NCBI RefSeq assembly: GCF_009469615.1 | Contig: NZ_SSXX01000002.1 | Location: 547,001-611,000, forward strand | Length of the DNA: 64,000 nt | From: Dechloromonas sp. H13 | GTDB lineage: Bacteria; Pseudomonadota; Gammaproteobacteria; Burkholderiales; Rhodocyclaceae | Direction: 5' to 3' | Part shown: one piece after another, positions 50,830 through 59,906 of the stretch | Layout of the letters: the number at the start of each line of letters is the position of its first letter | Numbering within the stretch: position 1 is the stretch's first letter | Translations under genes and position numbers: made by a program | Notes under the pieces: generated by a model | Database searches by the model: none | Told to the model about the DNA's origin: nothing | What the model saw: the letters and a program-made list of their open reading frames with translations, nothing else

Positions 50830-52308
50830 ATGTTCGACAATTTCGTTGTCCCCGATCTCCTGCCCGCCGCCCCGGAACTGTTTCTGGCGTTCATGGCGCT
50901 GGTCATTCTTCTTGTTGATCTGACGGTCAAGGACAGCCGGCGTACGCTTACCTTTGCGCTGGCCCAGCTGACGCTGCTCGGATGCGCTGCCATTCAGCTG
51001 TTCACCAGCACGGGGGACGTCGTCTATACCTTCAGCAATATGTTCGTCGACGACCTGATGGCCGATCTGCTGAAGCTCTTCCTCTACATGACGGTGATCG
51101 TCGTGTTGTTCTACTCCCGTGGCTATGTGATCGACCGCGCGGCGATGAACAAGGGCGAGTACTACGTTCTGGCCTTGTTCGCGACGCTCGGCATGATGGT
51201 GATGATCTCCGCCAATCATTTCGTCACCATCTATCTCGGCCTCGAGTTGCTCTCGCTCTCGCTCTACGCGATGGTCGCCATGAACCGCGAGTCGGTCGTT
51301 TGCTCCGAGGCGGCGATGAAGTATTTCGTGCTCGGCGCGCTGGCTTCCGGCCTGTTGCTCTACGGCATGTCGATGATCTACGGCGCCACCGGCACCCTGG
51401 AAATCACCGGTATTGCCGAGCGCCTCTATGGCGGCGGCGTGAACAAGTCGGTCCTGACCTTCGGGCTGGTTTTCCTGGTGGCCGGTCTTGCCTTCAAGCT
51501 GGGCGTGGTGCCGTTCCACATGTGGATTCCTGACGTCTATCACGGTGCCCCGACTTCTGTGACGCTGTTTATCGGTTCCGCTCCGAAGCTCGCGGCGTTC
51601 GCGATCGTCATGCGTTTGCTGGTGAACGGCCTGATCACCATGGCTCAGGACTGGCAAGCGATGCTGATCATCCTGTCGGTGCTTTCGATGGCCATCGGCA
51701 ACCTCGCTGCCATCGCCCAGACCAACCTGAAGCGCATGCTGGCCTACTCGGCGATTTCGCACATGGGCTTCATGCTGCTCGGCATCACCACCGGCGTCGT
51801 CGGTGGCGATGCCCGTTTCGCCCTGAATGCCTACAGCTCCGCGATGTTCTACGTGGTGGCCTATGTCCTGATGTCGGCCGGCACCTTCGGCGTGATCCTG
51901 CTGATGGCGCGCGCCGGCTTCGAGGCCGACGAACTCGACGACTTCAAGGGCCTCAACAAGCGCAGCCCGTGGTTCGCTGGCATCATGTTGATGCTGATGT
52001 TCTCGATGGCCGGGGTACCGTTCTTCATCGGCTTCTTTGCCAAGTTTGCGGTGCTGCAGGCAGTCGTCGCGGCCGGTTACATCTGGCTGGCGGTGGTCGC
52101 GGTGCTGTTCTCACTGATTGGCGCCTTCTATTACCTGCGCGTGGTTAAGCTCATGTACTTCGACGTGCCGGTCGATCCTTCGCCGCTTTCCGCTTCCATG
52201 GACATGCGGGTCCTCATTTCCGCCAACGGCCTGGCGGTGGCCCTGCTGGGTATCTTCCCGCAAATGATCATGTCGCTCTGTGCCTACGCGCTGTTGCGTT
52301 CCCTCTGA
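50830..52308 (+). CDS. nuoN: NADH-quinone oxidoreductase subunit N
   Basis: A 492-residue antiporter-like subunit, last gene of the operon. Seen: [17 protein letters not shown] with the key Glu, [21 protein letters not shown], and [18 protein letters not shown]. It is followed by a terminator-like hairpin and then a nudix gene. Confidence 0.97.
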   Translation: MFDNFVVPDLLPAAPELFLAFMALVILLVDLTVKDSRRTLTFALAQLTLLGCAAIQLFTSTGDVVYTFSNMFVDDLMADLLKLFLYMTVIVVLFYSRGYVIDRAAMNKGEYYVLALFATLGMMVMISANHFVTIYLGLELLSLSLYAMVAMNRESVVCSEAAMKYFVLGALASGLLLYGMSMIYGATGTLEITGIAERLYGGGVNKSVLTFGLVFLVAGLAFKLGVVPFHMWIPDVYHGAPTSVTLFIGSAPKLAAFAIVMRLLVNGLITMAQDWQAMLIILSVLSMAIGNLAAIAQTNLKRMLAYSAISHMGFMLLGITTGVVGGDARFALNAYSSAMFYVVAYVLMSAGTFGVILLMARAGFEADELDDFKGLNKRSPWFAGIMLMLMFSMAGVPFFIGFFAKFAVLQAVVAAGYIWLAVVAVLFSLIGAFYYLRVVKLMYFDVPVDPSPLSASMDMRVLISANGLAVALLGIFPQMIMSLCAYALLRSL

Positions 52309-52332
52309 TCGTTACCGGCAACACACAGGAAT

Positions 52333-52355
52333 GCGCCCCGGTCTTCGGGGCGTTT
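52333..52355 (+). terminator. Hairpin after the nuo operon
   Basis: Stem CGCCCCG / CGGGGCG with a GTCTT loop, followed by only TTTCC. A weak or partial terminator; the nudix gene starts 20 bp later and may be expressed by read-through. Confidence 0.5.
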
Positions 52356-52374
52356 CCATTTCTGGAGTTCGAAA

Positions 52375-52917
52375 ATGAGCCATGACAGCCACCTGATCGA
52401 ATCGGAAATCGCCAGCGAAACGGTCTTCAAGGGAAAGCTGCTGGAGGTGCGCAAGGACAGGGTCCTGCTGCCGGATGGCAAGGAGTCGCTCAGGGAATAC
52501 ATCGTTCACCCGGGCGCCGTGGTGGTTCTGGCCTTTCTCGACAACGGCAACCTGCTATTCGAGCGGCAGTTCCGTTATCCGCTGCGGCGGGTATTTCTCG
52601 AACTGCCGGCAGGCAAGATCGATCCTGGCGAGGCGATCCTCGACACGGCGCGCCGCGAATTGCTCGAGGAAACGGGCTATGTGGCCAGCGACTGGGAATA
52701 CCTGGGTGTGATGCACCCGTGCATCGGCTATTCCGACGAGCGAATCGAGATCTTCGCGGCGCGCGGGCTGCATTTCTCCGGGGAAAAGCAACTCGATCAC
52801 AACGAGTTCCTGGAGGTGGTCGAAGTGGCCCCGGAGGCCGCGAGAGCGGCCGTATGGAACGGCCAGATCACCGATGCCAAGACGGTAACCGCGCTATTCT
52901 GGCTGGATCGTCCCTGA
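52375..52917 (+). CDS. nudF: Nudix hydrolase, ADP-ribose pyrophosphatase type
   Basis: A 180-residue nudix enzyme. The nudix box G-x5-E-x7-REUxEExGU is intact in GKIDPGEAILDTARRELLEETGY (split as GKIDPGEAI and RRELLEETGY), near residues 78-100. The N-terminal strand domain and the position of the box fit ADP-ribose diphosphatases (ADP-ribose to AMP and ribose-5-phosphate). Its position after nuo suggests NAD(H) housekeeping, but that is inference. Confidence 0.85.
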   Translation: MSHDSHLIESEIASETVFKGKLLEVRKDRVLLPDGKESLREYIVHPGAVVVLAFLDNGNLLFERQFRYPLRRVFLELPAGKIDPGEAILDTARRELLEETGYVASDWEYLGVMHPCIGYSDERIEIFAARGLHFSGEKQLDHNEFLEVVEVAPEAARAAVWNGQITDAKTVTALFWLDRP

Positions 52918-52927
52918 CCGGATGACC

Positions 52928-52963
52928 TGAAAATCGCCCATTTTGGGCGGTCGACCGCAGCAG
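52928..52963 (+). repeat. Dispersed repeat copy 11, between nudF and nrdJ
   Basis: TGAAAATCGCCCATTTTGGGCG then core GTCGACCGCAGCAG at 52950-52963. The spacer has a perfect GCCCA-TTT-TGGGC hairpin. Fully intergenic, just after the nudF stop and beside the nrdJ terminator. The clearest copy of the family. Confidence 0.85.
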
Positions 52964-52966
52964 GCG

Positions 52967-52994
52967 AAAAAAAGCCCCGGGAAAACCCGGGACT
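52967..52994 (-). terminator. Terminator of nrdJ
   Basis: On the minus strand AGTCCCGGG-TTTT-CCCGGGGCT followed by a run of seven T. It lies about 25 bp past the nrdJ stop. Confidence 0.85.
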
Positions 52995-53017
52995 TCGTTT
53001 TTCGGGGTCGCCGCAGG

Positions 53018-55909
53018 TCAGCCGCAGGTTCCGACCGCGCCGCAGGCGGTGCAGAAATCGCAGCCGTCCTTGCGGATCATGGTGTGGTTGCCGCATTCGC
53101 TGCACAGTTTGCCCTGCGTCGGGTGCACCGTGTTGCTGGCGTCTTCCGGCGCCTTCAGGATGCCCATCTGCTGCAGCGGGAAACCGTATTCGTCGAGGAT
53201 GCCCAGCATCGCATAGCGATGGATGATCAGGTTGGCGATGTAGGCGACCGTGGACGGGTAGGTCTGCTGTTTGCGCGAACCGGGCACGAAGGCCATGAAA
53301 TCGCCCAACGGTTCCGGGTAGTCGAGCAGCTTGCGCAGCTTCATGCCGATCCACGCCGGGTCGAGCACTCGCATGTCGAGCGAGAGCAGCTTGCACAGGC
53401 CGTCGAGCGAGCGCGGATAGTTGCCCGAGAGCCACATTGAGTAGGGACGGGTGACGCCGTCGGGTAGCGTGATTTCCTTGAGGCCGAGGACGAAATCCTC
53501 GCCGGTGGACGGGTTGCTGACATCGACCGTCCAGGACAGCGTGCCATCGGTGCCGGTCTTCGGCTCCTTGGCGCTGAACAGCGCATCTTTCACCGGTGTC
53601 GGGCCTTCATGGCGGAGGGCGCCGAGCTGTTCGACGCGCCAGCGGATGATCTGCGCCATCGCGGAGACCACCGACGGCACGCGCTTGCGCTCGCCATGCG
53701 GCGGCATCGGCATCTCGAAGGATTCGCCCGGGGTCTTGGCCAGCGCGTCGAGCTTCATCTCGAGCCAGCCGTGGTCGTTGGCACGCATGTCCATCGACAG
53801 GGTCTTGGCGACGGCGCCCAGGCCGCGCGGTTCGGCCGGGCCGTTGGCCCAGACTTCGAAGGGCCAGGCGCGGCCTTCCGGTTCGACGTGGCCGACGAAC
53901 AGGGCGAACTTGCCGATCGGCGAATCCAGCATGTAGGTCCAGCACAGGTTGCCCTCCGGCAGGCTGGGGCGGTTCGGCCAGCGCAGGCTGGAGAGGACGG
54001 GGGCCGGCAGATCCTTGATCGACAGGCGGCGGTTGGCGTCGGAAACGAAATCCTGCGGCGCCTTGGCGTCGACCGCAACCGCCTCGACCTTGGCCGGCTC
54101 GACGGAGAGCACTGAGCCGAGAACGCTGTTCGGGCGGTAGGTCGCCAGGCCCTTGAGCCCCGATTTCCAGGCGCTCATGTAGAGATCCTGGAAGTCTTCG
54201 TAGGGGTAATCGGCCGGCACGTTGACCGTCTTGGAGATCGAGGTGTCGATATGCGGAGCGACGGCGGCCACCATGTCTTTGTGCGCCTGGGCCGAGATTT
54301 CCAGCGCCGTGACGAAATAATCCGGCAGCTTGTTCACGTCACCGCCGAGGTGGCGGTACAGGCGCCAGGCGTAGTCCTCGACTGAGTATTCCTTGAGCGT
54401 GCCGTCCGGCATGCGCTTCTTGCGGCTGTAGGTCCACGAGAAGGGCGGCTCGATGCCGTTCGAGGCGTTGTCGGCGAAGGCCAGCGAAATCGTGCCGGTC
54501 GGCGCGATCGACAGCAGGTGCGAGTTGCGCAGGCCGTGCTTGCGGATTTCGGCCTTGACCTCGTTGGGCAGGCGCGAGGCGAAATTGCCGCCCGAGAGGT
54601 AGAGCTCGGCGTTGAACAGCGGGAAGGCGCCGCGCTCCTTCGCCAATTCGACCGAGTACAGGTAGGCGGTATCGCGCATGTGCTCGGTGATGCGGGTGGC
54701 CATGGCGCGGGCTTCCGGCTTGTCGTACTTGAGGCGCAGCATGGCCAGCGCATCGCCGAGGCCGGTGAAGCCGAGGCCGACACGACGCTTGTTGGCGGCT
54801 TCCTGCTGCTGGCGCTCGAGCGGCCAGTGGGTGGCATCGAGGACGTTGTCGAGCATGCGGGTTGACACGCGGACCACTTCGGCGAAGCCATCGAAATCGA
54901 ACTCGGCCTTGTCGGAGAAGGGGTGGCGGACGTAAAGGGTCAGGTTGATCGAACCCAGGCAGCAGCAGCCGTAAGGCGGCAGCGGCTGTTCGGCGCAGGG
55001 GTTCGTCGCCTCGATCACTTCGCAGTAATTGAGGTTGTTGTCCTTGTTCATGCGATCGAGGAACAGGATGCCTGGTTCGGCATGGTCGTAGGTCGACTTC
55101 ATGACCTGGTCCCACAGGTCGCGGGCCTGGACCTTGCGGTAGACCCACAGGCCGTCCTCGCGCTGGTAGGCGCCGCCCGAACGCATCTCGGTGTTGGGCT
55201 CGGCGCGGTGGGTCAGTTCGACCTCGCCGTCGCTGTCGACCGCTTCCATGAAGGCATCGGTGACGCCGATCGAGATGTTGAAGTTGGTCAGGTCGCCCTT
55301 GTCCTTGGCGTGGATGAAGACCTCGATGTCCGGGTGGTCGCAGCGCAGGACGCCCATCTGGGCACCGCGGCGGGCGCCAGCGGATTCGACGGTCTCGCAG
55401 GAACGGTCGAAGACGCGCATGTAGGAGACCGGGCCGGAGGCGCGCGACTGGGTGCCCTTGACGTGGGCGCCCTGCGGCCGAATGCTGGAAAAGTCGTAAC
55501 CGACGCCGCCGCCGCGGCGCATGGTTTCGGCGGCCTGTGCCAGCGCTGTGTAGATGCCGGGACGGCCGTCGGTGGTTTCGACGATGGAGTCGCCGACCGG
55601 CTGCACGAAGCAGTTGATCAGCGTCGCCTGCAGATCGGTGCCAGCGGCGGAATTGATGCGGCCGGCCGGAATGAAGCCGTTTTCCTGGGCCCACTGGAAG
55701 CGGGCCTCCCAATGGGCGCGATCCTTTTCCTGCTCGACCTGGGCCAACGCGTAGGCGACGCGGCGACGTACGTCGTGGACGTTGGTTTCCTTGCCCTTGG
55801 CGTATTTTTCGATCAGCACCTCGCCGGAGATTTCCTGCTCGGGAAGCGGCGGAATTTGCGGCGGTGCGGGGATGTCGGTCAGCGACAGTTGTTCGGAAAC
55901 TGGACTCAT
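53018..55909 (-). CDS. nrdJ: Adenosylcobalamin-dependent ribonucleotide reductase (class II)
   Basis: A 963-residue class II enzyme reducing ribonucleoside diphosphates to deoxy forms with a B12 radical, independent of oxygen. Seen: [24 protein letters not shown], the active-site loop [14 protein letters not shown], and a C-terminal zinc-ribbon-like Cys set (CSECG...CDFCTACG) at the end. No radical-generating NrdB partner is near, as expected. The start at 55909 has GGAG upstream. Two NrdR-type boxes overlap its promoter. Confidence 0.95.
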   Translation of the reverse strand: MSPVSEQLSLTDIPAPPQIPPLPEQEISGEVLIEKYAKGKETNVHDVRRRVAYALAQVEQEKDRAHWEARFQWAQENGFIPAGRINSAAGTDLQATLINCFVQPVGDSIVETTDGRPGIYTALAQAAETMRRGGGVGYDFSSIRPQGAHVKGTQSRASGPVSYMRVFDRSCETVESAGARRGAQMGVLRCDHPDIEVFIHAKDKGDLTNFNISIGVTDAFMEAVDSDGEVELTHRAEPNTEMRSGGAYQREDGLWVYRKVQARDLWDQVMKSTYDHAEPGILFLDRMNKDNNLNYCEVIEATNPCAEQPLPPYGCCCLGSINLTLYVRHPFSDKAEFDFDGFAEVVRVSTRMLDNVLDATHWPLERQQQEAANKRRVGLGFTGLGDALAMLRLKYDKPEARAMATRITEHMRDTAYLYSVELAKERGAFPLFNAELYLSGGNFASRLPNEVKAEIRKHGLRNSHLLSIAPTGTISLAFADNASNGIEPPFSWTYSRKKRMPDGTLKEYSVEDYAWRLYRHLGGDVNKLPDYFVTALEISAQAHKDMVAAVAPHIDTSISKTVNVPADYPYEDFQDLYMSAWKSGLKGLATYRPNSVLGSVLSVEPAKVEAVAVDAKAPQDFVSDANRRLSIKDLPAPVLSSLRWPNRPSLPEGNLCWTYMLDSPIGKFALFVGHVEPEGRAWPFEVWANGPAEPRGLGAVAKTLSMDMRANDHGWLEMKLDALAKTPGESFEMPMPPHGERKRVPSVVSAMAQIIRWRVEQLGALRHEGPTPVKDALFSAKEPKTGTDGTLSWTVDVSNPSTGEDFVLGLKEITLPDGVTRPYSMWLSGNYPRSLDGLCKLLSLDMRVLDPAWIGMKLRKLLDYPEPLGDFMAFVPGSRKQQTYPSTVAYIANLIIHRYAMLGILDEYGFPLQQMGILKAPEDASNTVHPTQGKLCSECGNHTMIRKDGCDFCTACGAVGTCG
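54047..54081 (+). repeat. Possible dispersed repeat copy inside nrdJ
   Basis: GAAATCCTGCGGCGCCTTGGC then GTCGACCGCAACCG. The core is perfect but the upstream half is GC-rich rather than T-rich, so this may be coding coincidence (AVAVDAKA on the minus strand). Confidence 0.4.
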
Positions 55910-55961
55910 TCTTTGCTCCTCGGCGTGGCAGGGCTGATCGTGCCTGTTGATTTTCGAATGA

Positions 55962-55990
55962 GCAATAATCTACTAGATATAGTAGGTCAA
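55962..55990 (-). promoter_or_regulatory. Sigma-70 promoter of nrdJ
   Basis: On the minus strand TTGACC (55985-55990), 17-base spacer, TATTGC (55962-55967). The ATG is about 53 bp downstream. NrdR box 1 lies within the spacer. Confidence 0.55.
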
Positions 55991-56016
55991 TGCAATATGT
56001 TGACTATATACGGGGT
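55970..56016. promoter_or_regulatory. Tandem NrdR boxes upstream of nrdJ
   Basis: Box 1 (55970-55985) CTACTAGATATAGTAG is a perfect palindrome; box 2 (56001-56016) TGACTATATACGGGGT shares the CTATATA core. They are offset by 31 bp, three helical turns, the spacing known for NrdR sites. NrdR is the ATP/dATP-sensing repressor of ribonucleotide reductase genes. Confidence 0.75.
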
Positions 56017-56062
56017 CATGTGCCTTTCAAGAAAGCTGTTTGTCATGGTGCCGGAAAGGCTG

Positions 56063-56101
56063 AAAAAACAAGGCCCCGGCGCCTTTCGGGGCCGGGGCCT
56101 G
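56063..56101 (-). terminator. Terminator of maoC-pta/ackA
   Basis: On the minus strand GGCCCCGGC...GCCGGGGCC (9-bp stem) followed by TTGTTTTTT. It lies about 18 bp after the ackA stop. Confidence 0.85.
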
Positions 56102-56118
56102 CACAGAAAATGTCGTGC

Positions 56119-57300
56119 TCAGAGGGCGAGGAGCGTCTGCGCGTGGTGGGCCATCATCCACTCCTCGTTGGTCGGGATGACCAGTACGTCGACGCTGCTG
56201 TTGCCGGCGCCGATGTGCAGGTCGTGGCGGGCGTTGGCTTCCGCATTGAGGCGGATGCCCAGCCACTCGGACTGCAGGCAGACACGGCGACGCACCTCGG
56301 CGGCATGCTCGCCGATGCCGCCGGTGAACACCAGGGCGTCGAGGCCGCCGGCGGCGGCGGCCAGCGAGCCGAGTTCGCGGACGATGCGGTAACAGAACAG
56401 GTCGACGGCCTCCTGGGCCTCCGGCTTGTCGCTGGCGAGCAGGGTGCGCATGTCCTGCGAGATGCCGGAAACGCCGAGCAGGCCGGACTCCTTGTAGAGC
56501 ATCTTCGTCATGTCTTTGACCGACAGACCCTTGGTTTCCATCAGGTGCAGCACGACGCCTGGATCGAGATTGCCGCAGCGGGTGCCCATCATCAGGCCGT
56601 CGATGGTCGAGAAGCCGAGGGTGGTGCCGAGGCACTTGCGGCCGACCATCGCCGCCATGCTGGCGCCGTTGCCGAGATGGGCGACGACGACGCGGCCTTC
56701 GGCCCGGGTCGAGTACTGGGGCAGGGCGCGGGCGATGTATTCGTACGACAGGCCGTGAAAGCCGTAGCGCTTGATGCCTTCGGCGGTGACCCAGCGCGGC
56801 AGGCCGAACAACTGGGCGACGGGGGGCTGGCTGCGGTGGAAGGCGGTGTCGAAGCAGGCGACCTGCGGCACCTTGGGCAACAGGGCCTGCAGGGCCTCGA
56901 TGCCGGCGACGTTGTGCGGCTGGTGCAGCGGTGCGAGGGGGACGAAACCGGCCAGATTGCCAAGGACCTGGGCGTCGATGATGGTCGGCGAGGAGTAGAG
57001 ATCGCCGCCATGCACGACCCGGTGGCCGACGGCGACGATTTCCCAGTCGGCGTGGCTGGCGGTGAACCATTTGAGCAGGGCGTCGAAGGCCTGCGCATGG
57101 TTGACCTGCTGGCCGGCCAGCATCTGGTCGGCAATCCGCTCGCCGGCCTGGTTCTTGGCCACCATTTTGGTGGCCGCGGTACCGATGCCGTCGATCTGCC
57201 CGGACACCTCGGCCGCCGGGGAGATGGGGCGGGCGAGGGGGAACAGCGCGAACTTGATCGACGACGAGCCGGCATTGATGGTGAGAATGCCACGTGACAT
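56119..57300 (-). CDS. ackA: Acetate kinase
   Basis: A 393-residue ASKHA-fold kinase interconverting acetate plus ATP and acetyl phosphate plus ADP. Starts MSRGILTINAGSSSIKFALF; the family motifs GHRVVHGG, FDTAFHRS, YGFHGLSYEYI and the late FTGGIGEH are present. It immediately follows the phosphotransacetylase fusion gene, so the two make or consume acetyl phosphate together, and is followed by a strong terminator. Confidence 0.96.
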   Translation of the reverse strand: MSRGILTINAGSSSIKFALFPLARPISPAAEVSGQIDGIGTAATKMVAKNQAGERIADQMLAGQQVNHAQAFDALLKWFTASHADWEIVAVGHRVVHGGDLYSSPTIIDAQVLGNLAGFVPLAPLHQPHNVAGIEALQALLPKVPQVACFDTAFHRSQPPVAQLFGLPRWVTAEGIKRYGFHGLSYEYIARALPQYSTRAEGRVVVAHLGNGASMAAMVGRKCLGTTLGFSTIDGLMMGTRCGNLDPGVVLHLMETKGLSVKDMTKMLYKESGLLGVSGISQDMRTLLASDKPEAQEAVDLFCYRIVRELGSLAAAAGGLDALVFTGGIGEHAAEVRRRVCLQSEWLGIRLNAEANARHDLHIGAGNSSVDVLVIPTNEEWMMAHHAQTLLAL

Positions 57301-58719
57301 TTATGCAACTCCCTTGATTCGGTTGGCGTGGGCGACGAGCGCGGCGATCACGCACGATGCGGTACGGGTTTCCGCGGTGTCGGCACGGCTGGTGAGGACG
57401 ATGGGTACCCGGGTGCCGAGCACGATGCCGGCAGTCAGGGCGTTGGCGAGGTATTCGAGCTGCTTGGCCACCATGTTACCGGATTCGAGATCGGGAACGA
57501 CGAGGATTTCGGCGTGGCCGGCGACCGCCGACTTGATGCCCTTGGTCTTGGCGGCAATGATGGAAACCGCGTTGTCGAAGGCGAGCGGGCCATCGAGAAT
57601 GCCACCGGTGATCTGGCCGCGGTCGGCCATCTTGCACAGCGCCGCGGCGTCGAGCGTGGACTGGATTTTCGGGTTGACCGTCTCGACCGCCGACAGGATC
57701 GCCACCTTCGGCTCCGGAATGCCGATGACGTGGGCGAGTTCGATGGCGTTCTGGATGATGTCGACCTTTTCGGCCAGCGTCGGCGCGATGTTGATCGCCG
57801 CGTCGGTGATCAACAACGGGCGGTGATAGGTCGGCACGTTCATCAGGAAGACGTGGCTGATGCGGCGCGAGGTACGCAGGCCGTTGGCGCGCGAAACCAC
57901 CTCGCCCATCAACTCGTCGGTATGCAGGCTGCCCTTCATCAGCGCCTCGGCATCGCCGGTGCGCACCAGCGAAACCGAGATGGCCGCCGAATCATGGCTG
58001 TGCCGGGCATTGACGATGCGGATGCCGTGCAGGTCGATGCCGAACTCCTCGGCGACGGAACGGATCTTGGATTCCGGACCGACCAGGATCGGTTCGATGA
58101 TCCCTTCCTGAAAGGCGATGACCGGCCCCTTGAGCGATTCCTTGTCACACGGATGGGCGACCGCCGTCGGAATCGGTTCCAGGCCCTTCACCATGCCCAG
58201 CATCTGCTGGTAGCGCTCGTGCTTGTTGTCGATGCTGACCTGCGGGCGATGCACTTCCGCCATGTGGGAGACCTTCTCGGTCGGCGCCAGGACTTCGGCG
58301 GTGCCGCGCACCACCTGCAGGTTTTCCTGGTTGGTACACACGCAGTCGAGGATGACATGCTTGTTGTGATCGAATTTCTGCTTGGCGGTCACCGTGATGG
58401 TGATCGTGTCGCCGATGGTCACCGGGCGCGCGAAGTGCAGGGAGGAGTCGACCAGGATCGTGCCGGGGCCGGGGAAGCGGGTGCCGAGCACGGTGGAGAT
58501 CAGCGAGCCGCTCCACATCCCGTGCGCCATGACCTCGCGGAACATGCCGCTTTCCGCATACTGCGGATCATTAGCGCCGGCGTTGAAATCCCCGGTCAGG
58601 ACGGCGAACAGCTTGACATCCTCGGGCATCAGCGTGCGCGTGAGGCTGGCGAAATCGCCGACCTTGATCTCGTCGTAAGTCTTGTTGACGACGTACCGTT
58701 GTTCGCTTTCTTCGTGCAT
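57301..58719 (-). CDS. MaoC hydratase-phosphate acetyl/butyryltransferase fusion
   Basis: A 472-residue fusion. Residues about 10-150 form a MaoC-like hot-dog domain ((R)-enoyl-CoA hydratase type) with the D-x5-H-type motif TGDFNAGANDPQYA...HGMWSGSL. Residues about 165-470 form a phosphate acetyl/butyryltransferase domain (VNARHSHDSAAISVSLVRTGDAEALMKG, ITGGILDGPLAFDNA). Together it may link (R)-3-hydroxyacyl/enoyl-CoA chemistry to acyl phosphate. The ATG at 58719 is preceded by GGGAG. Followed without gap by ackA. Substrate chain length is unknown. Confidence 0.88.
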   Translation of the reverse strand: MHEESEQRYVVNKTYDEIKVGDFASLTRTLMPEDVKLFAVLTGDFNAGANDPQYAESGMFREVMAHGMWSGSLISTVLGTRFPGPGTILVDSSLHFARPVTIGDTITITVTAKQKFDHNKHVILDCVCTNQENLQVVRGTAEVLAPTEKVSHMAEVHRPQVSIDNKHERYQQMLGMVKGLEPIPTAVAHPCDKESLKGPVIAFQEGIIEPILVGPESKIRSVAEEFGIDLHGIRIVNARHSHDSAAISVSLVRTGDAEALMKGSLHTDELMGEVVSRANGLRTSRRISHVFLMNVPTYHRPLLITDAAINIAPTLAEKVDIIQNAIELAHVIGIPEPKVAILSAVETVNPKIQSTLDAAALCKMADRGQITGGILDGPLAFDNAVSIIAAKTKGIKSAVAGHAEILVVPDLESGNMVAKQLEYLANALTAGIVLGTRVPIVLTSRADTAETRTASCVIAALVAHANRIKGVA

Positions 58720-58773
58720 CTCGAGCTCCCGGTAAAACTGTGCGGGCTGGGTAGTCCACATTGGCTGGTTGGT

Positions 58774-58802
58774 AGTATAGTGTGCTGCAGTGCAGCAAAC
58801 AA
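58774..58802 (-). promoter_or_regulatory. Sigma-70 promoter of maoC-pta/ackA
   Basis: Minus strand TTGTTT (58797-58802), exactly 17 bases, TATACT (58774-58779). The spacer is almost filled by the palindrome at 58783-58797. Confidence 0.65.
58783..58797. promoter_or_regulatory. PhaR-like operator in the maoC-pta promoter
   Basis: TGCTGCAGTGCAGCA is a perfect 15-bp palindrome containing CTGC-N3-GCAG, the site recognised by the polyhydroxybutyrate-sensing repressor PhaR in Paracoccus. It sits between -35 and -10, where binding would block polymerase. Confidence 0.65.
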
Positions 58803-59034
58803 TGTCGTTCGTGTAACGCGCCAGTCGGGTCAATGAAGGAATATCGCCGTTTCCGGATTGTACTCCTCCGACTTTTCAGGGCATCCGTTCTGGTGCCCTG
58901 GCAGGCGAGAGCGGGTTGGGGCGGTGGCTGTTTCCGTGCTGCGCCGCATCATCCCTGGCTGGCGGTAAGTGGATGAATATTGATCGATAAAGGGGCACAA
59001 GAAGGTCCCGATTTACTTGTTAAAGGAAAACAGC
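58803..59034. other. Intergenic stretch before fabI
   Basis: The rest of the 315-bp divergent gap. It contains no convincing promoter box that I can name. A 47-codon open frame (58833-58976, plus strand) lacks a ribosome site and looks non-coding. The fabI ribosome site AAAGGAAAA is at its right end. Confidence 0.5.
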
Positions 59035-59844
59035 ATGAACTCGATGAACGAACAGACTTCCGTGGCCGGAGCTTCGCCGGTGCTCCCCCTGGCTGGCAAG
59101 AAGGGCCTGATCACCGGTGTCGCCAACGACAAGTCCATCGCCTACGCGGTGGCCAAGGCGGTGCGCGCACTCGGTGCCGACATCGCACTGACCTACCAGA
59201 ACGAGAAAACGGCCAAATACACGCAGCCGCTGGCCGAGGCGCTGGGCGCCAGGCTTTTCGAGAAACTCGACGTGGCGCATCCGGGCAGCCTGGAGGGCGT
59301 CATCGAAAAATGCGGCGCCGAATTCGGCCAGATCGACTTTGCCGTGCATTCGATGGCCTTCTGCCAGGCCGACGACCTGCACGGTCGCGTCATCGACACC
59401 TCGGAAGCCGGCTTCGACGCGGCGATGAACATCTCCTGCCATAGCTTCCTGCGCATGGCCAAGGCGCTCGAGCCGCTGATGAGCGAGGGCGGCGCGCTGA
59501 TCACCATGTCCTACCTCGGTGCCGAGCGCGTGGTGCGCAACTATGGCGTGATGGGCATCATCAAGGCGGCGCTCGAGTCGGCCGTCCGCTACATGGCCTA
59601 CGATCTGGGGCCCAAGGGCATCCGCGTCTTCGCCGTGTCGCCCGGCCCGATCATGACGCGCGCCGCCTCCGGCATCGCGAACTTCGACAAGCTGCTCGAA
59701 GCCGATGCCGTCAAGGCGCCGCTCGGACATACGGTGACGATCGACGAAGTCGGTGCGCTGACCGCCTTCCTGTGCACTTCCGGCTCGTCGGGGATGACCG
59801 GCCAGACGATCTACGTCGATGCGGGAGCGCATATCGTCGCCTGA
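59035..59844 (+). CDS. fabI: Enoyl-ACP reductase (FabI)
   Basis: A 269-residue NADH-dependent SDR of fatty acid synthesis. The FabI-type dinucleotide motif is GLITGVANDKSIAYAVAK, and the catalytic Tyr-x6-Tyr/Lys pattern is reflected by MSYLGAERVVRNYGVMGIIKAAL. It ends with TGQTIYVDAGAHIV. I chose the ATG at 59035 with AAAGGAAAA before it. Several bacteria keep fabI next to phosphotransacetylase/acetate kinase genes, as here on the opposite strand. The enzyme is the class targeted by triclosan. Confidence 0.92.
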   Translation: MNSMNEQTSVAGASPVLPLAGKKGLITGVANDKSIAYAVAKAVRALGADIALTYQNEKTAKYTQPLAEALGARLFEKLDVAHPGSLEGVIEKCGAEFGQIDFAVHSMAFCQADDLHGRVIDTSEAGFDAAMNISCHSFLRMAKALEPLMSEGGALITMSYLGAERVVRNYGVMGIIKAALESAVRYMAYDLGPKGIRVFAVSPGPIMTRAASGIANFDKLLEADAVKAPLGHTVTIDEVGALTAFLCTSGSSGMTGQTIYVDAGAHIVA

Positions 59845-59853
59845 GCGAAAACG

Positions 59854-59885
59854 ACGGGGAAGCCTTATAGTGGGCATCCCCGTTT
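59854..59885 (+). terminator. Terminator after fabI
   Basis: Stem ACGGGGA(A)GCC / GGC(A)TCCCCGT followed by TTTGTCATTT. Imperfect but well placed, ten bases after the stop. Confidence 0.55.
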
Positions 59886-59906
59886 GTCATTTGCCCGGAG
59901 CTTGCC

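Noticed and set aside
47255-51762. Very long open frames antisense to nuoL, nuoM and nuoN (and similar ones antisense to dnaK and hoxF)
   Set aside because: High-GC codon bias opens the opposite strand. The translations are rich in Arg, His, Gln and Asp without domains or ribosome sites.
55910-56060. Cobalamin riboswitch upstream of nrdJ
   Set aside because: The leader is only about 50 bases and has no B12 box; the AT-rich palindromes fit NrdR sites instead.
58833-58976. 47-codon open frame between maoC-pta and fabI
   Set aside because: No ribosome site, no recognisable motif, and composition typical of spacer sequence.
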